Shown here piece by piece: positions 21,521-29,824 of a stretch of 64,000 nucleotides of DNA. The position numbers were made by a program, and so were the translations under genes. The notes beneath the pieces were generated by a model, which ran no database searches, had not been told where the DNA came from, and was given only the letters and a program-made list of their open reading frames with translations. The stretch is taken from positions 124,001 through 188,000 of the forward strand of contig NZ_PXNQ02000005.1 in the NCBI RefSeq assembly GCF_003007735.2. Reading direction: 5' to 3'. Positions within the stretch are counted from its first letter, which is position 1, and every line of letters starts with the position of its first letter. The DNA comes from Paracoccus methylarcula. Its GTDB lineage: Bacteria; Pseudomonadota; Alphaproteobacteria; Rhodobacterales; Rhodobacteraceae.

Positions 21521-22837
21521 ATGCAGATGACCGTGGACGACGCCTTGGCGCAAGGCGGAACCGGGCGCTTTCAATGGCGGCTGCTGGCGATCTTCGGGCT
21601 GGTCTGGGCGGCGGATGCGATGCAGGTGATCGCGGTCGGTTTCGCAGCGCCAAGCATCGCGGCGACTTTCGGGCTGGAGCGGGTCACCGCGCTGCAGATC
21701 GGCACGTTGTTCTTCCTGGGCATGTTCGTCGGGGCATTCGCCTTTGGACGGCTGGCCGATCGGATCGGACGGCGCAATGTGCTCTTGTTTACCGTGGCGA
21801 TGGATGCGGTATTCGGCCTCGCCTCGGTCTTCGCGAATGATTTCACCTTCCTGCTGGCGCTGCGTTTCCTGACCGGCATTGCGGTCGGCGGCACGCTACC
21901 CGTCGATTACGCCATGATGGCCGAGTTCCTGCCGCCCAGGAACCGCGGCCGCTGGCTGGTCTGGCTGGAGGGCTTCTGGGCGGTTGGCACCATCGTGATC
22001 GCGTTGACGGCATGGATCGCCTCCACCATGGGGGCGCCCGCCGCGTGGCGATGGATATTCGCGATCGCGGCACTGCCTGCGCTGATCGGGTTCTGGCTGC
22101 GCCTCTGGGTGCCGGAATCGCCAATGTACCTGATCCGGAACAAGCGTCAGCCCGAGGCGCGACAGGTGATCAACCGGGTATTGGCGGCCAATGGCGCAGA
22201 GACACTTGGCGATGACGTCCAAATCGTTCCGGCACCGGTTCCCGCCTCTGCGGAACGCTCGATCTTCGCGCCCGCATTGCGCAATCGCAGCCTTGGCGTG
22301 CTGGCAGTCTGGTTCCTTGTCTCGCTGTCCTATTACGGTGTTTTCATCTGGGTGCCGGGGCAGTTGGCAACCGAAGGCTTCGGTTTCGTGCGGGGCTTCG
22401 GTTTCCTGGTGATCCTTGCCCTTGCGCAAATCCCCGGCTATGCGCTGGCCGCCTGGGGAGTCGAGGCAATCGGCCGCCGTAATACATTGATGGGATTCCT
22501 GCTGCTCAGCGCGGCGGGATGCTTTCTGTTCACCATTGCGGATTCGACCGGGCTGATCGCCGCCTCGCTGATCCTGATGAGCTTTGCGCTGCTGGGAACT
22601 TGGGGCGCGCTTTATGCCTTTACGCCGGAACTCTACCCGACCAACCTGCGCGGCACCGGCATGGGAACCGCAAGTTCCATGGCGAGACTGGGGGGTATTC
22701 TTGCGCCGAGCCTGCTTGCGGTGGCCTTTGCCCGCGGCTTCGGCTTTGCCATCGGAGTATTCGCCATCCTGCTGCTTCTGGGAGCCGCGGCATTGATGCT
22801 GATCAAGACGGAAACGCGGGATCAGGCCATCGGTTAG
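21521..22837 (+). CDS. MFS transporter (sugar-porter/SV2-like)
   Basis: A 438-residue protein with 12 hydrophobic helices. The first intracellular loop has GRLADRIGRRNVLLFT and the central loop has RLWVPESPMYLIRNKRQPEARQVINRV, the PESPxxL pattern of the metabolite:H+ symporter group that includes aromatic acid and nicotinate carriers. The equivalent loop of the second half is AWGVEAIGRRNTLMG. The substrate is unknown. The start at 21521 has GGAG eight bases upstream; an earlier in-frame ATG at 21488 lacks a site. No catabolic gene adjoins it. Confidence 0.88.
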   Translation: MQMTVDDALAQGGTGRFQWRLLAIFGLVWAADAMQVIAVGFAAPSIAATFGLERVTALQIGTLFFLGMFVGAFAFGRLADRIGRRNVLLFTVAMDAVFGLASVFANDFTFLLALRFLTGIAVGGTLPVDYAMMAEFLPPRNRGRWLVWLEGFWAVGTIVIALTAWIASTMGAPAAWRWIFAIAALPALIGFWLRLWVPESPMYLIRNKRQPEARQVINRVLAANGAETLGDDVQIVPAPVPASAERSIFAPALRNRSLGVLAVWFLVSLSYYGVFIWVPGQLATEGFGFVRGFGFLVILALAQIPGYALAAWGVEAIGRRNTLMGFLLLSAAGCFLFTIADSTGLIAASLILMSFALLGTWGALYAFTPELYPTNLRGTGMGTASSMARLGGILAPSLLAVAFARGFGFAIGVFAILLLLGAAALMLIKTETRDQAIG

Positions 22838-22891
22838 CATGGCGCGGGTCATCTCGGGGCGCGGCGGACAGATCCGGCGATCAAGGTGGGT

Positions 22892-23536
22892 CTAGCGGAG
22901 CGCCCGCGCCCCAAATCGATCACGCTTGAGCGGCAAAAGCAGACCCATGACGAACCCGGCGATAATCCCTCCCAGATGGGCCTGCCAGGCAATTTGCGGC
23001 ACCAGCAGGGTCAGGGCGATATTCAGCCCGCCGATGATCAGCACGGCGCGCCAGATCGGCCTCATCGACATACGGCGGCTGCGCCGCCATTTGATCGCCT
23101 GCCCGATCAGCGCACCGGCAAGGCCGAAGATCGCCCCCGACGCGCCGACCATCGGACCCGGCGCCGGGGAGATCAGGGCGAAAAGCACGCCCGCTGCAAT
23201 CTGCGAAACGAGATAGACGGCAAGCATCGGCAACGGCCGCAGGAAACGCGCAAGTTCCCGCCCGACCGCGGCGAGCGAGAACATGTTCATGGCCAGATGC
23301 GCCAGACCGCCATGCAACAGCCCGTATGTCACGAACATCAGCACCGGTTGGCCGGGATAGAGTCCACCGCCGCGCCATAACAGGGGAGACCAGAATCCCC
23401 CTGCGAGGTTCACCGCGACGCGCACCCCGCCATATCCCAGCATCGGGGCGAGCCAAAGGCCCGCCTCGATCACGCAACAGACGAGGATCAGCGCGATCAT
23501 CCAGTGGGGAAGGCTCGGTCTGGCCTGTTGGGTCAT
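22892..23536 (-). CDS. rhomboid-family intramembrane serine protease
   Basis: The 214-residue protein has six or so membrane helices and the rhomboid catalytic dyad: Ser133 in GASGAIFG and His187 in AWQAHLGG, with Asn84 of HLAMNMFSL in the HxxxN element forming the oxyanion site. It should cut membrane proteins within the inner membrane; targets are unknown. The start at 23536, seven bases after the Trm112 stop, removes an unlikely N-terminal extension. It ends the cnoX-like / LON / Trm112 / rhomboid run. Confidence 0.9.
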   Translation of the reverse strand: MTQQARPSLPHWMIALILVCCVIEAGLWLAPMLGYGGVRVAVNLAGGFWSPLLWRGGGLYPGQPVLMFVTYGLLHGGLAHLAMNMFSLAAVGRELARFLRPLPMLAVYLVSQIAAGVLFALISPAPGPMVGASGAIFGLAGALIGQAIKWRRSRRMSMRPIWRAVLIIGGLNIALTLLVPQIAWQAHLGGIIAGFVMGLLLPLKRDRFGARALR

Positions 23537-23543
23537 GACACCG

Positions 23544-23738
23544 TCAGTCCGCCTTGATCTGGCGGGCCTCATCGATCAGCATGACCGGGATACCCTCATG
23601 GATCGGAAAGGCGAGGCCTGCGGTTTTGGACACCAGTTCCTGCCGTTCCGCATCGTAATGCAGCACCGCATGGGTGACCGGGCAGACCAGGGCTTCCAGC
23701 ATGTGGCGGTCGAATCGGGGGTTGGGAATGTCGGTCAT
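23544..23738 (-). CDS. Trm112 family protein
   Basis: A 64-residue protein with the short YcaR/Trm112 pattern: [17 protein letters not shown], a middle [20 protein letters not shown], and an acidic end. In eukaryotes and archaea such proteins activate methyltransferases; the bacterial role is unclear. Only one Cys remains of the usual zinc-binding pairs. The ATG overlaps the stop of the LON-domain gene (ATGA), so it is made with it. Confidence 0.88.
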   Translation of the reverse strand: MTDIPNPRFDRHMLEALVCPVTHAVLHYDAERQELVSKTAGLAFPIHEGIPVMLIDEARQIKAD

Positions 23739-24361
23739 TGCATAGGTTCTTCGTTTTCGCCGCCATGCAGCGCATAATCCATCAGCCCTTCCAGCAGCAC
23801 ACGGCGGTCGGTCAGGGTGCGGGCCTCCAACAAGGCCTGCTTCTCGCCGGATGAAAAGGGCAGCATCATTGAAAAGGCGTTGATCAAGGTTTCGTCGGCG
23901 GCCTTTGCGGCGGATTCCAGATCTGCCGAAAGCTGTAATGCCTCGGCATAGCGGCGCAGCTTGTCCAGCAATGCCGAACGGTCAAGTCCGGGATCCGTCT
24001 CGGGACCATCGAGATCCCGTTCGAACCCCGCCCAATCAACCTCGCCCTGCCGGTAAGGAGTAAAGCCGTCCTCTATCCCCGCCAGCCGAAAGCGCGAGAC
24101 CGCACGAAGCGAGATCATCATCCGCCCATCCTCGCTTTCCGAAAAGGCGATGACCCGGCCCGCGCTGCCGATGGCGGCGAGCCGGTTTCCATCGGGCTGG
24201 ATCATGCCGATCAGGCGATGATCGGTCTTGAGCACATCGTCCAGCAACTGCAGGTAACGCGGCTCGAAGATATGCAGTGGCAGTTTGGCGCGAGGCAGCA
24301 TCACCACCTCGCAAAGCGGAAACAGCGCGATTCGCGTGGGCAGATCAAAGCGAAAGCCCAT
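23735..24361 (-). CDS. LON substrate-binding domain protein
   Basis: The 208-residue protein is only the N-terminal PUA-like domain of Lon: [30 protein letters not shown] opens the fold, followed by GMIQPDG and the [26 protein letters not shown] segment. It lacks the AAA and protease parts, so it is not a protease; stand-alone members are thought to bind peptides. Its ATG overlaps the stop of the thioredoxin/TPR gene (TGATG), and its stop overlaps Trm112. Confidence 0.9.
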   Translation of the reverse strand: MGFRFDLPTRIALFPLCEVVMLPRAKLPLHIFEPRYLQLLDDVLKTDHRLIGMIQPDGNRLAAIGSAGRVIAFSESEDGRMMISLRAVSRFRLAGIEDGFTPYRQGEVDWAGFERDLDGPETDPGLDRSALLDKLRRYAEALQLSADLESAAKAADETLINAFSMMLPFSSGEKQALLEARTLTDRRVLLEGLMDYALHGGENEEPMQ

Positions 24362-25275
24362 CAGGCGAAGATCAGCGAGGACAGCCTCCGGCGACCCTTC
24401 TGGCCGATCGGGTCATTCGGCTTGAGGCTGTCGAAAATCGTCAGGAGCTGAGCCTTTGCGGCACCGTCGTTCCAGTCGCGGTCGCGGCGGAAACTGTCCA
24501 GCAGGATCTCGACCGCCTCCTCGACCTCTCCGGCGGCATGAAGCGCCTGAGCATATTCAAGCCGCGCCTGCTGATCCTCGGGATTTGCCTCGACCCTGGC
24601 CTGCAGATCGCCCAACGGGCCCGCGTTCTCGGCCTGTTGGGCCAGTTGCAGCTGCGCCCGGGCGGCCTCGATCGGCGCGGTCCCGGCAATCGAGGCCGGA
24701 ACCTGCTGCAAGCTCGAAGCCGCGGCGGCGGCGTCGCCTGCCGCCAGATGCGCGCGGATCAATCCGCCCCATGCCTCGGAATTCTCGGCCTCTTCGCCGA
24801 TGATGGCAGCAAAGGTTTCGATCGCGTCGGAGGCGGCACCTTCCTCGAGCATGGATTCGGCTGCGGCCAGGGCCTCGGTCAGCCCGCCGTCATCGCCGCC
24901 AAGTGCGGCCAGCTTGTCAATGAACTGCTTGATCTGGCTTTGCGGGACAGCGCCCTGGAAGGCATCCACCGGACGGCCCTGAAAAAAGGCATAGACGGTC
25001 GGAACCGATTGCACCCGCAATTGTGCCGCGATCATCTGGTTCTCGTCGATATTGACCTTTGCCATCCGGACCCGGCCCTTGTGCCGCGCCACCTCTTCTT
25101 CGAGCTGGGGCCCCAATGTCTTGCAAGGACCGCACCACGGTGCCCAGAAATCCACGACGACGGGAATCTCCATGGATTTCTCGACCACCTCGGCCATGAA
25201 GTCGGCTTCGGTCACGTCGCGGATGAAATCGCCAGACTGCGGCGCGTCCTGCGCAGCGTCGAAAAGCATGGTCAT
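24361..25275 (-). CDS. thioredoxin-TPR co-chaperone (CnoX/YbbN-like)
   Basis: The 304-residue cytoplasmic protein joins a thioredoxin domain (about 15-120, active site WAPWCGPCK) to a helical tail of TPR-like repeats (about 130-300, rich in Ala/Glu). The layout matches CnoX/YbbN, which holds unfolding proteins under oxidative stress and passes them to GroEL. Unlike E. coli YbbN (SQHC), it keeps the redox-active CGPC, as in Caulobacter CnoX. The start MTMLFDAAQ at 25275 follows a GGGGG stretch; the longer frame overlaps pqiC and is rejected. Confidence 0.9.
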   Translation of the reverse strand: MTMLFDAAQDAPQSGDFIRDVTEADFMAEVVEKSMEIPVVVDFWAPWCGPCKTLGPQLEEEVARHKGRVRMAKVNIDENQMIAAQLRVQSVPTVYAFFQGRPVDAFQGAVPQSQIKQFIDKLAALGGDDGGLTEALAAAESMLEEGAASDAIETFAAIIGEEAENSEAWGGLIRAHLAAGDAAAAASSLQQVPASIAGTAPIEAARAQLQLAQQAENAGPLGDLQARVEANPEDQQARLEYAQALHAAGEVEEAVEILLDSFRRDRDWNDGAAKAQLLTIFDSLKPNDPIGQKGRRRLSSLIFA

Positions 25276-25363
25276 GTTGCCCCCAAAAACGGCTGGTATC
25301 TGTGGTTGGTCGCAATATGGGGGGTCGAAGCCATGAACGAAAGGGTTGATTGGCCCCGACCGG

Positions 25364-26014
25364 TCAGAAGATGGGATCCAGTGCGAACGGATCGGAGCTG
25401 GCTCGCGTGGCGATTGTCCGGCCCGGCCCGCCGAGCGTGGCGATCTGTTGTGCAAGCTGACTTATCGCCTGCGACATTGCCCCGGCGATGGCCGAAGGCT
25501 GATCGCCGGACATCGGTACGGAAATGTCAAAGCTGCGGGCGTGATTGGTGCCTCCACTTTCCTCGTCCGAAACGAAGTAACGTCCGCTCAGCCGATATAT
25601 TCCATCCGCCTGCGCCAGCGCCTTCTCGACCCTCACCTCCAGGACGCGCTGAGGAGGCTCGGCCAGGGGCCAGGGCTCCCCGATCACCGTCGCGCCCGAG
25701 ATGTCTGATATCTCGCGTGCAAGCGCCAAGGTGAAACCGCGTTTGGGATTGTCCGCCCAGAGATTATCCGGATTGGACCGGACAGCACCATCTTCGGTTT
25801 GCCACATCACTTCCTGATCGGCGGCATAATCGGGCAGCGACACGTCCTTCAGCTCCGCCGTTCCCAACCGGTTGGGCACCTGCGCCCGCGTCGAGGGCGG
25901 GTCGATCAGGAAGCGCCCGGTCTTCTCCGGGTTCGAGCAGGCCGACAGGATCAGCAACAGGCCAAGAAACGGCAGAGCGGATACTTGACGGGCGGAAAAG
26001 CGTCTCATGATCAT
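25364..26014 (-). CDS. pqiC: PqiC-like ABC-type transport auxiliary lipoprotein
   Basis: The 216-residue protein has a lipoprotein signal with the lipobox LILSAC near 21-26, so the mature form is anchored in the outer membrane facing the periplasm. The body fits the PqiC/YmbA family: QVPNRLGTAELKDVSLPDYAADQEVMWQ, then a C-terminal SQAISQLAQQIA helix. PqiC forms a ring that caps the PqiB needle. It begins one base after the pqiB stop; ATG at 26008 is an alternative start. Confidence 0.85.
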   Translation of the reverse strand: MIMRRFSARQVSALPFLGLLLILSACSNPEKTGRFLIDPPSTRAQVPNRLGTAELKDVSLPDYAADQEVMWQTEDGAVRSNPDNLWADNPKRGFTLALAREISDISGATVIGEPWPLAEPPQRVLEVRVEKALAQADGIYRLSGRYFVSDEESGGTNHARSFDISVPMSGDQPSAIAGAMSQAISQLAQQIATLGGPGRTIATRASSDPFALDPIF

Positions 26015-26015
26015 G

Positions 26016-28364
26016 TCATCGTCCCAAGATAAAGGCGCGCGGATTACGTTCGATCATCCTTGCCAGAGATCCGAAGGATTCCGTCGCGCGCCGCAGTTCG
26101 CGCAACATGCCCACAGCCTCGCTGTTGAAGGCCGAGCGGTCGCCGTAAGCGGCCAGCACCGCATCGGCCCGCGCCGCCGTTGCCTGCAGCCGCTTGATCA
26201 GGCCGGGCAGATCCTGCACCGCTTCGGCAATCTCATCCGCCGCAACACTGGCCGAATCCAGCGCGTTGTTCAGACTACCGGCCGCATTGCCGTCGCGCAG
26301 ATCATTCAGCAGACCGGCAGCAGCTTCCAGCGTATCCGACAGGTTGCGAGGCAATGCCTCGGCATCCTCGCTGCCCAGCATGGCGCGCAAATCGGTCAGT
26401 ATTCCCTCCAGCTGCGTGCCAATCGCGGCGAAATCGATCTCCTTGGCCTTGGCGGCTACCTCTTCGATATCATCAACCATGCCGGGAACATCCTCGGCAG
26501 CAACCTGGACCGATTCAAAGGCGGCCGTCGCCTCATCGATCATCTTGCCCATGTTCGCGCTCGCCCCGGATTGCTGGATCTCGCTTGCGAGCGTATCGAT
26601 CTGGGTTGCGGCGCTGTCCAGGGTATCCACCAGAGTGCTGATCTTGGCAGGCAGCGCTTCGGCTTCCGGCGTTCCGATCACGTCGCGCAGATCCTGCAAG
26701 GTCGCATCAAGCTGCGCACCGATCGACGCGAAATCCACATCCTGCACGGAGGCCGACGCCTTTTCCAGCGACTCGAGAATCGCTGGCAGCCGATCTGCGG
26801 CAGTGTTCAGCTTGTCTGCGATCTCGCTGGCCGAGGCGAGCGCCGTGCCGGCATTATCGACCGCACCGGCATCGCGGAATTCCTGAACCATCTCTCGAAG
26901 ATCGGTCAGCGTCGTCTGGGCCTCGTCAACGGTCTTGCGCAGGCTCTCCGGGATCGCCCGCGTGTCTTGCGAGCTGGTCAGGGCGGTAACGCTGTTCATC
27001 ATGTCGGTCGCGGATTTCAGCACCTCCTCGATCGGCAATTCTCCGATACGGCTCATGAAACCCTCGGCCGTTTCCGTGAAGTCCGAAATATCGCCCTCGA
27101 CCGCAGGAATGATCGGGTAGGGCTCGGCATCCATGTCGATCTCCGCCGCCGGGGCGGTCGGGATATTGACCAGTTCGATCATCAATGCGCTACCGAAGAA
27201 ACCGGTGCTGGCGACTCTTGCCCGCAGCCCCGACTTGACCGAATCCCGAAGGAATTCGAGCGCGTCTTCCGCAGTGGCGTCGGTCGATAGCCCCATCCGG
27301 CTAGGCGAAACCGCGATAGTGACCTGTTGCAGCGTCACGGGTCCGGCCTCTTCTTCGTCCACATAGACGGCAAGATCCGTGACCGTGCCGACCTTCAGCC
27401 CGAGAAACTGGACATCCGAGCCCTTCGTCAATCCACCGACGGAATTGTCTACCAGAACATTCAGGTGCAGTTGCCTGGACTCGTCTTCGATAAACAGGTT
27501 GCTTCGGGCGGTCTCTTCATCCGGCTGGACCGTGAAGATCTGGCCTGTTTCAACCGGCTTTCCACCGCTGACGAGCGTGTCGAAGGCGACACCGCCCTGC
27601 AGAAGCGACGAGAGAGAGTTCACGTTGAACGAAACCCCCCGCGTTCCCAGTGACAGGGAGAAGCCGGAAGTATCCCAGAACACCGTCGCACTGGTAAGGC
27701 GCTTGTCATGCGGGGCCTCGATGAAGGCATTGGCGATCACCCGGTCATCATCTTCGGACAGGCGAATATTGTCCATCCGTCCGACCTGAACCCCCCGATA
27801 CAGCACCGGAGCACCTTCTGTCAGGCCATCGGCGCTATCCATGGACAATATGATCCAACTGCCCTTGGCATCGCTCCGGACGAGCGGCGGACGGTCCAGG
27901 CCGACGAACTCGGCCTGTCTTTTGCTGACCTTGGAATCCCAATAGCCCTCGATGAATGCCCCGGTCAGCACCGTGTCCAGCCGGGTAACCCCCTGTGCGG
28001 TGACCTGCGGGCGTACGATCCAGAAACTGGCCTCGTCATCGATATATTTCGCAACATCGGGATCGACGCGCAGTTCGACGCTGACCCTGGAAAGGTCGGG
28101 GGTGAACTTCACCGCCTCGACCTGCCCGACCGTGATCTCGCGAAAGCGCAGCGCCGTTTCGCCTGGTGTGATGCCCGTCGCGTCAGCGAATTCCACCTCG
28201 ATGAGAGTGCCGCGATTGGAATAGGAATTCCACGCCACACCGAGAGTCACGACCAGCGCCAGAATGGGCACCAGCCAGATCACGTTGACTCCGGCCCGCG
28301 CCGCCCTTGCGGCAGTCTTGCGAACCGGGCTTGCCGGTTTCAATGGCGGTTGGGTTTCGCTCAT
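26016..28364 (-). CDS. pqiB: PqiB-type MCE protein with an extended helical tail
   Basis: The 782-residue protein has a basic N-terminus, one membrane helix (about 27-47), three MCE domains (about 50-145, 165-270 and 290-400), and a long helical part. E. coli PqiB, with three MCE domains, is about 546 residues, so this one carries roughly 235 extra. MCE rings stack into a tunnel that moves lipids across the periplasm between PqiA and PqiC. The tail is built of modules with an exact 100-residue spacing (see the repeat entry). Its ATG overlaps the second pqiA gene (ATGA). Confidence 0.92.
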   Translation of the reverse strand: MSETQPPLKPASPVRKTAARAARAGVNVIWLVPILALVVTLGVAWNSYSNRGTLIEVEFADATGITPGETALRFREITVGQVEAVKFTPDLSRVSVELRVDPDVAKYIDDEASFWIVRPQVTAQGVTRLDTVLTGAFIEGYWDSKVSKRQAEFVGLDRPPLVRSDAKGSWIILSMDSADGLTEGAPVLYRGVQVGRMDNIRLSEDDDRVIANAFIEAPHDKRLTSATVFWDTSGFSLSLGTRGVSFNVNSLSSLLQGGVAFDTLVSGGKPVETGQIFTVQPDEETARSNLFIEDESRQLHLNVLVDNSVGGLTKGSDVQFLGLKVGTVTDLAVYVDEEEAGPVTLQQVTIAVSPSRMGLSTDATAEDALEFLRDSVKSGLRARVASTGFFGSALMIELVNIPTAPAAEIDMDAEPYPIIPAVEGDISDFTETAEGFMSRIGELPIEEVLKSATDMMNSVTALTSSQDTRAIPESLRKTVDEAQTTLTDLREMVQEFRDAGAVDNAGTALASASEIADKLNTAADRLPAILESLEKASASVQDVDFASIGAQLDATLQDLRDVIGTPEAEALPAKISTLVDTLDSAATQIDTLASEIQQSGASANMGKMIDEATAAFESVQVAAEDVPGMVDDIEEVAAKAKEIDFAAIGTQLEGILTDLRAMLGSEDAEALPRNLSDTLEAAAGLLNDLRDGNAAGSLNNALDSASVAADEIAEAVQDLPGLIKRLQATAARADAVLAAYGDRSAFNSEAVGMLRELRRATESFGSLARMIERNPRAFILGR
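26145..27044 (-). repeat. 100-residue tandem modules in the PqiB tail
   Basis: Residues about 441-740 of PqiB repeat. TRAIPESL, AEALPAKI and AEALPRNL place their prolines at 472, 572 and 672, exactly 100 apart. VDFASIGAQLDATLQDLR and IDFAAIGTQLEGILTDLR start 100 apart at 543 and 643. Copies of LPAILESLEKA, VPGMVDDIEEVA and LPGLIKRLQATA recur at prolines 527 (by count) and 627, then 720 where 7 residues are lost. The repetition is at protein level. Confidence 0.8.
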
Positions 28365-29053
28365 CCTGCCTGTGTTCCCCGACCATCGTTACTGTTACCA
28401 CGGCTGCGCAGAGGAAGCCCCCGCCAGATCAGCCTTGGATCGAAGCTTTGCGCCGAAAGCATCGTGAAAGCAACTGATAATGCAAAAGAAACCGCAGCGG
28501 GGCCCGGATGGATCGAGGCCACGAAGCCCAGTTGCACCAGGGCCGAGAGGATCGCCACCACGAAAACGTCGATCATGGACCATCGCCCGATGAATTCGAC
28601 AATCTCGTAAATCTTGAGCCGGGTATGCGCCTGGTCAACCGTTGCGGGCCGTCCCGCAACCAGCGCCAACCAGGTGATCGCCACGAATTTCGCGATCGGC
28701 ACGATGATCGAGGCGACGAACACGATCGCAGCAATATCGTAGCTGCCATGATGGATCAGTTCCACCACGCCTTCGAGAATGGTCGCTTCGGAACTGCCTT
28801 GCAGTCCCGCGAAGGTCTGCGTGCGCATCATCGGGAAGATATTCGCCGGGATATAGGTGATGATCCCCGCAAACAGCCACGCCCAGACATATTGCAGCCG
28901 CCGCCGGTCCGGCGGGACCAGATGCTCGCCACAGCGTTTGCAGACCGCCTGCTCGGCGGGCCAGACCCGACCACAGCTGCGGCAGCCGATCAGCCCCGCG
29001 CGATGGGCGGTCAAAACGGGTCCGTCATCATGCGGATCCGGCGCATTGCTCAT
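28361..29053 (-). CDS. pqiA: paraquat-inducible protein A, second half-size copy
   Basis: A 230-residue inner-membrane protein with a rubredoxin-like zinc ribbon (CRSCGRVWPAEQAVCKRCG, two CxxC pairs) and about four helices. Segments such as YIPANIFPMMRTQTF, TILEGVVELIHHGSYDIAAIVF and KIYEIVEFIGRWSMIDVFVV define one PqiA repeat. E. coli PqiA has two such repeats in one chain; here each is its own gene. It overlaps the preceding pqiA and the following pqiB by four bases each. Confidence 0.9.
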   Translation of the reverse strand: MSNAPDPHDDGPVLTAHRAGLIGCRSCGRVWPAEQAVCKRCGEHLVPPDRRRLQYVWAWLFAGIITYIPANIFPMMRTQTFAGLQGSSEATILEGVVELIHHGSYDIAAIVFVASIIVPIAKFVAITWLALVAGRPATVDQAHTRLKIYEIVEFIGRWSMIDVFVVAILSALVQLGFVASIHPGPAAVSFALSVAFTMLSAQSFDPRLIWRGLPLRSRGNSNDGRGTQAG

Positions 29054-29754
29054 GACTGCGCCGTTTCGGGTTTTGGCGTCTCGACCATTTCACGGCCATC
29101 CGTCCGGCCGCCGCTATCCTCGATCGCATCCCAGATGGTCGTCTGGCACATGAAGCCGCGTGACACCAGATTGACGAAGATCAGTGCAAAGAATGCCCAG
29201 AACGCCGGGCCCAGATGCACATTCGCCAACCCCGCCACCTTCACCAGCGCAACCGAGGTGCCGATGACGAAGATCTCGGCCATCGACCATGGGCGCAGAT
29301 GCTCGGACAGGCGAAAGGCGGTCGCGGCATGGCGGCGGGCGGGCCTACCCTGGGCAAGAGGCACCAGCGTGTAAAGCAGCAGGAAGGACCGCAGCACCGG
29401 AAGCCCGACGATCATGATCAGAACGGCAAGAACCAATGGCAGCAGGAATCCGTCCGCAAAGGCCAAGGCCACGCCGAATAGCGAGGTCGCATTGCCGATA
29501 CCCATCCGCGAGATTTCGAGGAAGGGAAAGAAGACCGCACCCATCATCAATACCATGGTGGTGAAGGCCAATGCGATAAGCTGCACGAACGCCCCGCTGC
29601 GCGGATTTGCCAGAACCGTTCCGCAACGAATGCAGCGGGCTCTTTCGCCGGCGGTCAGCTCTTCCTCGACATGCAATGCGTCGCAGCGCGGGCAGGCCAT
29701 CAGCCCCTCGCCGGTCTGCAGATCATATCCGTCCTTGCTCTTCATCACACTCAT
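29050..29754 (-). CDS. pqiA: paraquat-inducible protein A, first half-size copy
   Basis: The 234-residue protein starts with a zinc ribbon (ACPRCDALHVEEELTAGERARCIRCG, two CxxC pairs) and has four membrane helices with the PqiA pattern VFFPFLEISRMGIGNATSLFGVA and LRPWSMAEIFVIGTSVALVKV. It leads the pqiA-pqiA-pqiB-pqiC operon. The frame can begin at a TTG; the ATG at 29754 is chosen, with ATG at 29745 also possible since the ribosome site is weak. The operon builds a lipid transport bridge that guards the cell envelope. Confidence 0.88.
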   Translation of the reverse strand: MSVMKSKDGYDLQTGEGLMACPRCDALHVEEELTAGERARCIRCGTVLANPRSGAFVQLIALAFTTMVLMMGAVFFPFLEISRMGIGNATSLFGVALAFADGFLLPLVLAVLIMIVGLPVLRSFLLLYTLVPLAQGRPARRHAATAFRLSEHLRPWSMAEIFVIGTSVALVKVAGLANVHLGPAFWAFFALIFVNLVSRGFMCQTTIWDAIEDSGGRTDGREMVETPKPETAQS

Positions 29755-29824
29755 CAAGATAGGCCGACTGCCAACCGGTGCAAGTACAGGTTCACGAATG
29801 GGCTAAGTCCTTGTGTTTTTTCCC

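Noticed and set aside
22838..22914. GGGGCGCG/CGCGCCCC pair between the MFS and rhomboid genes
   Set aside because: The loop is too long and one arm lies within the rhomboid coding region, so it is not a credible terminator.
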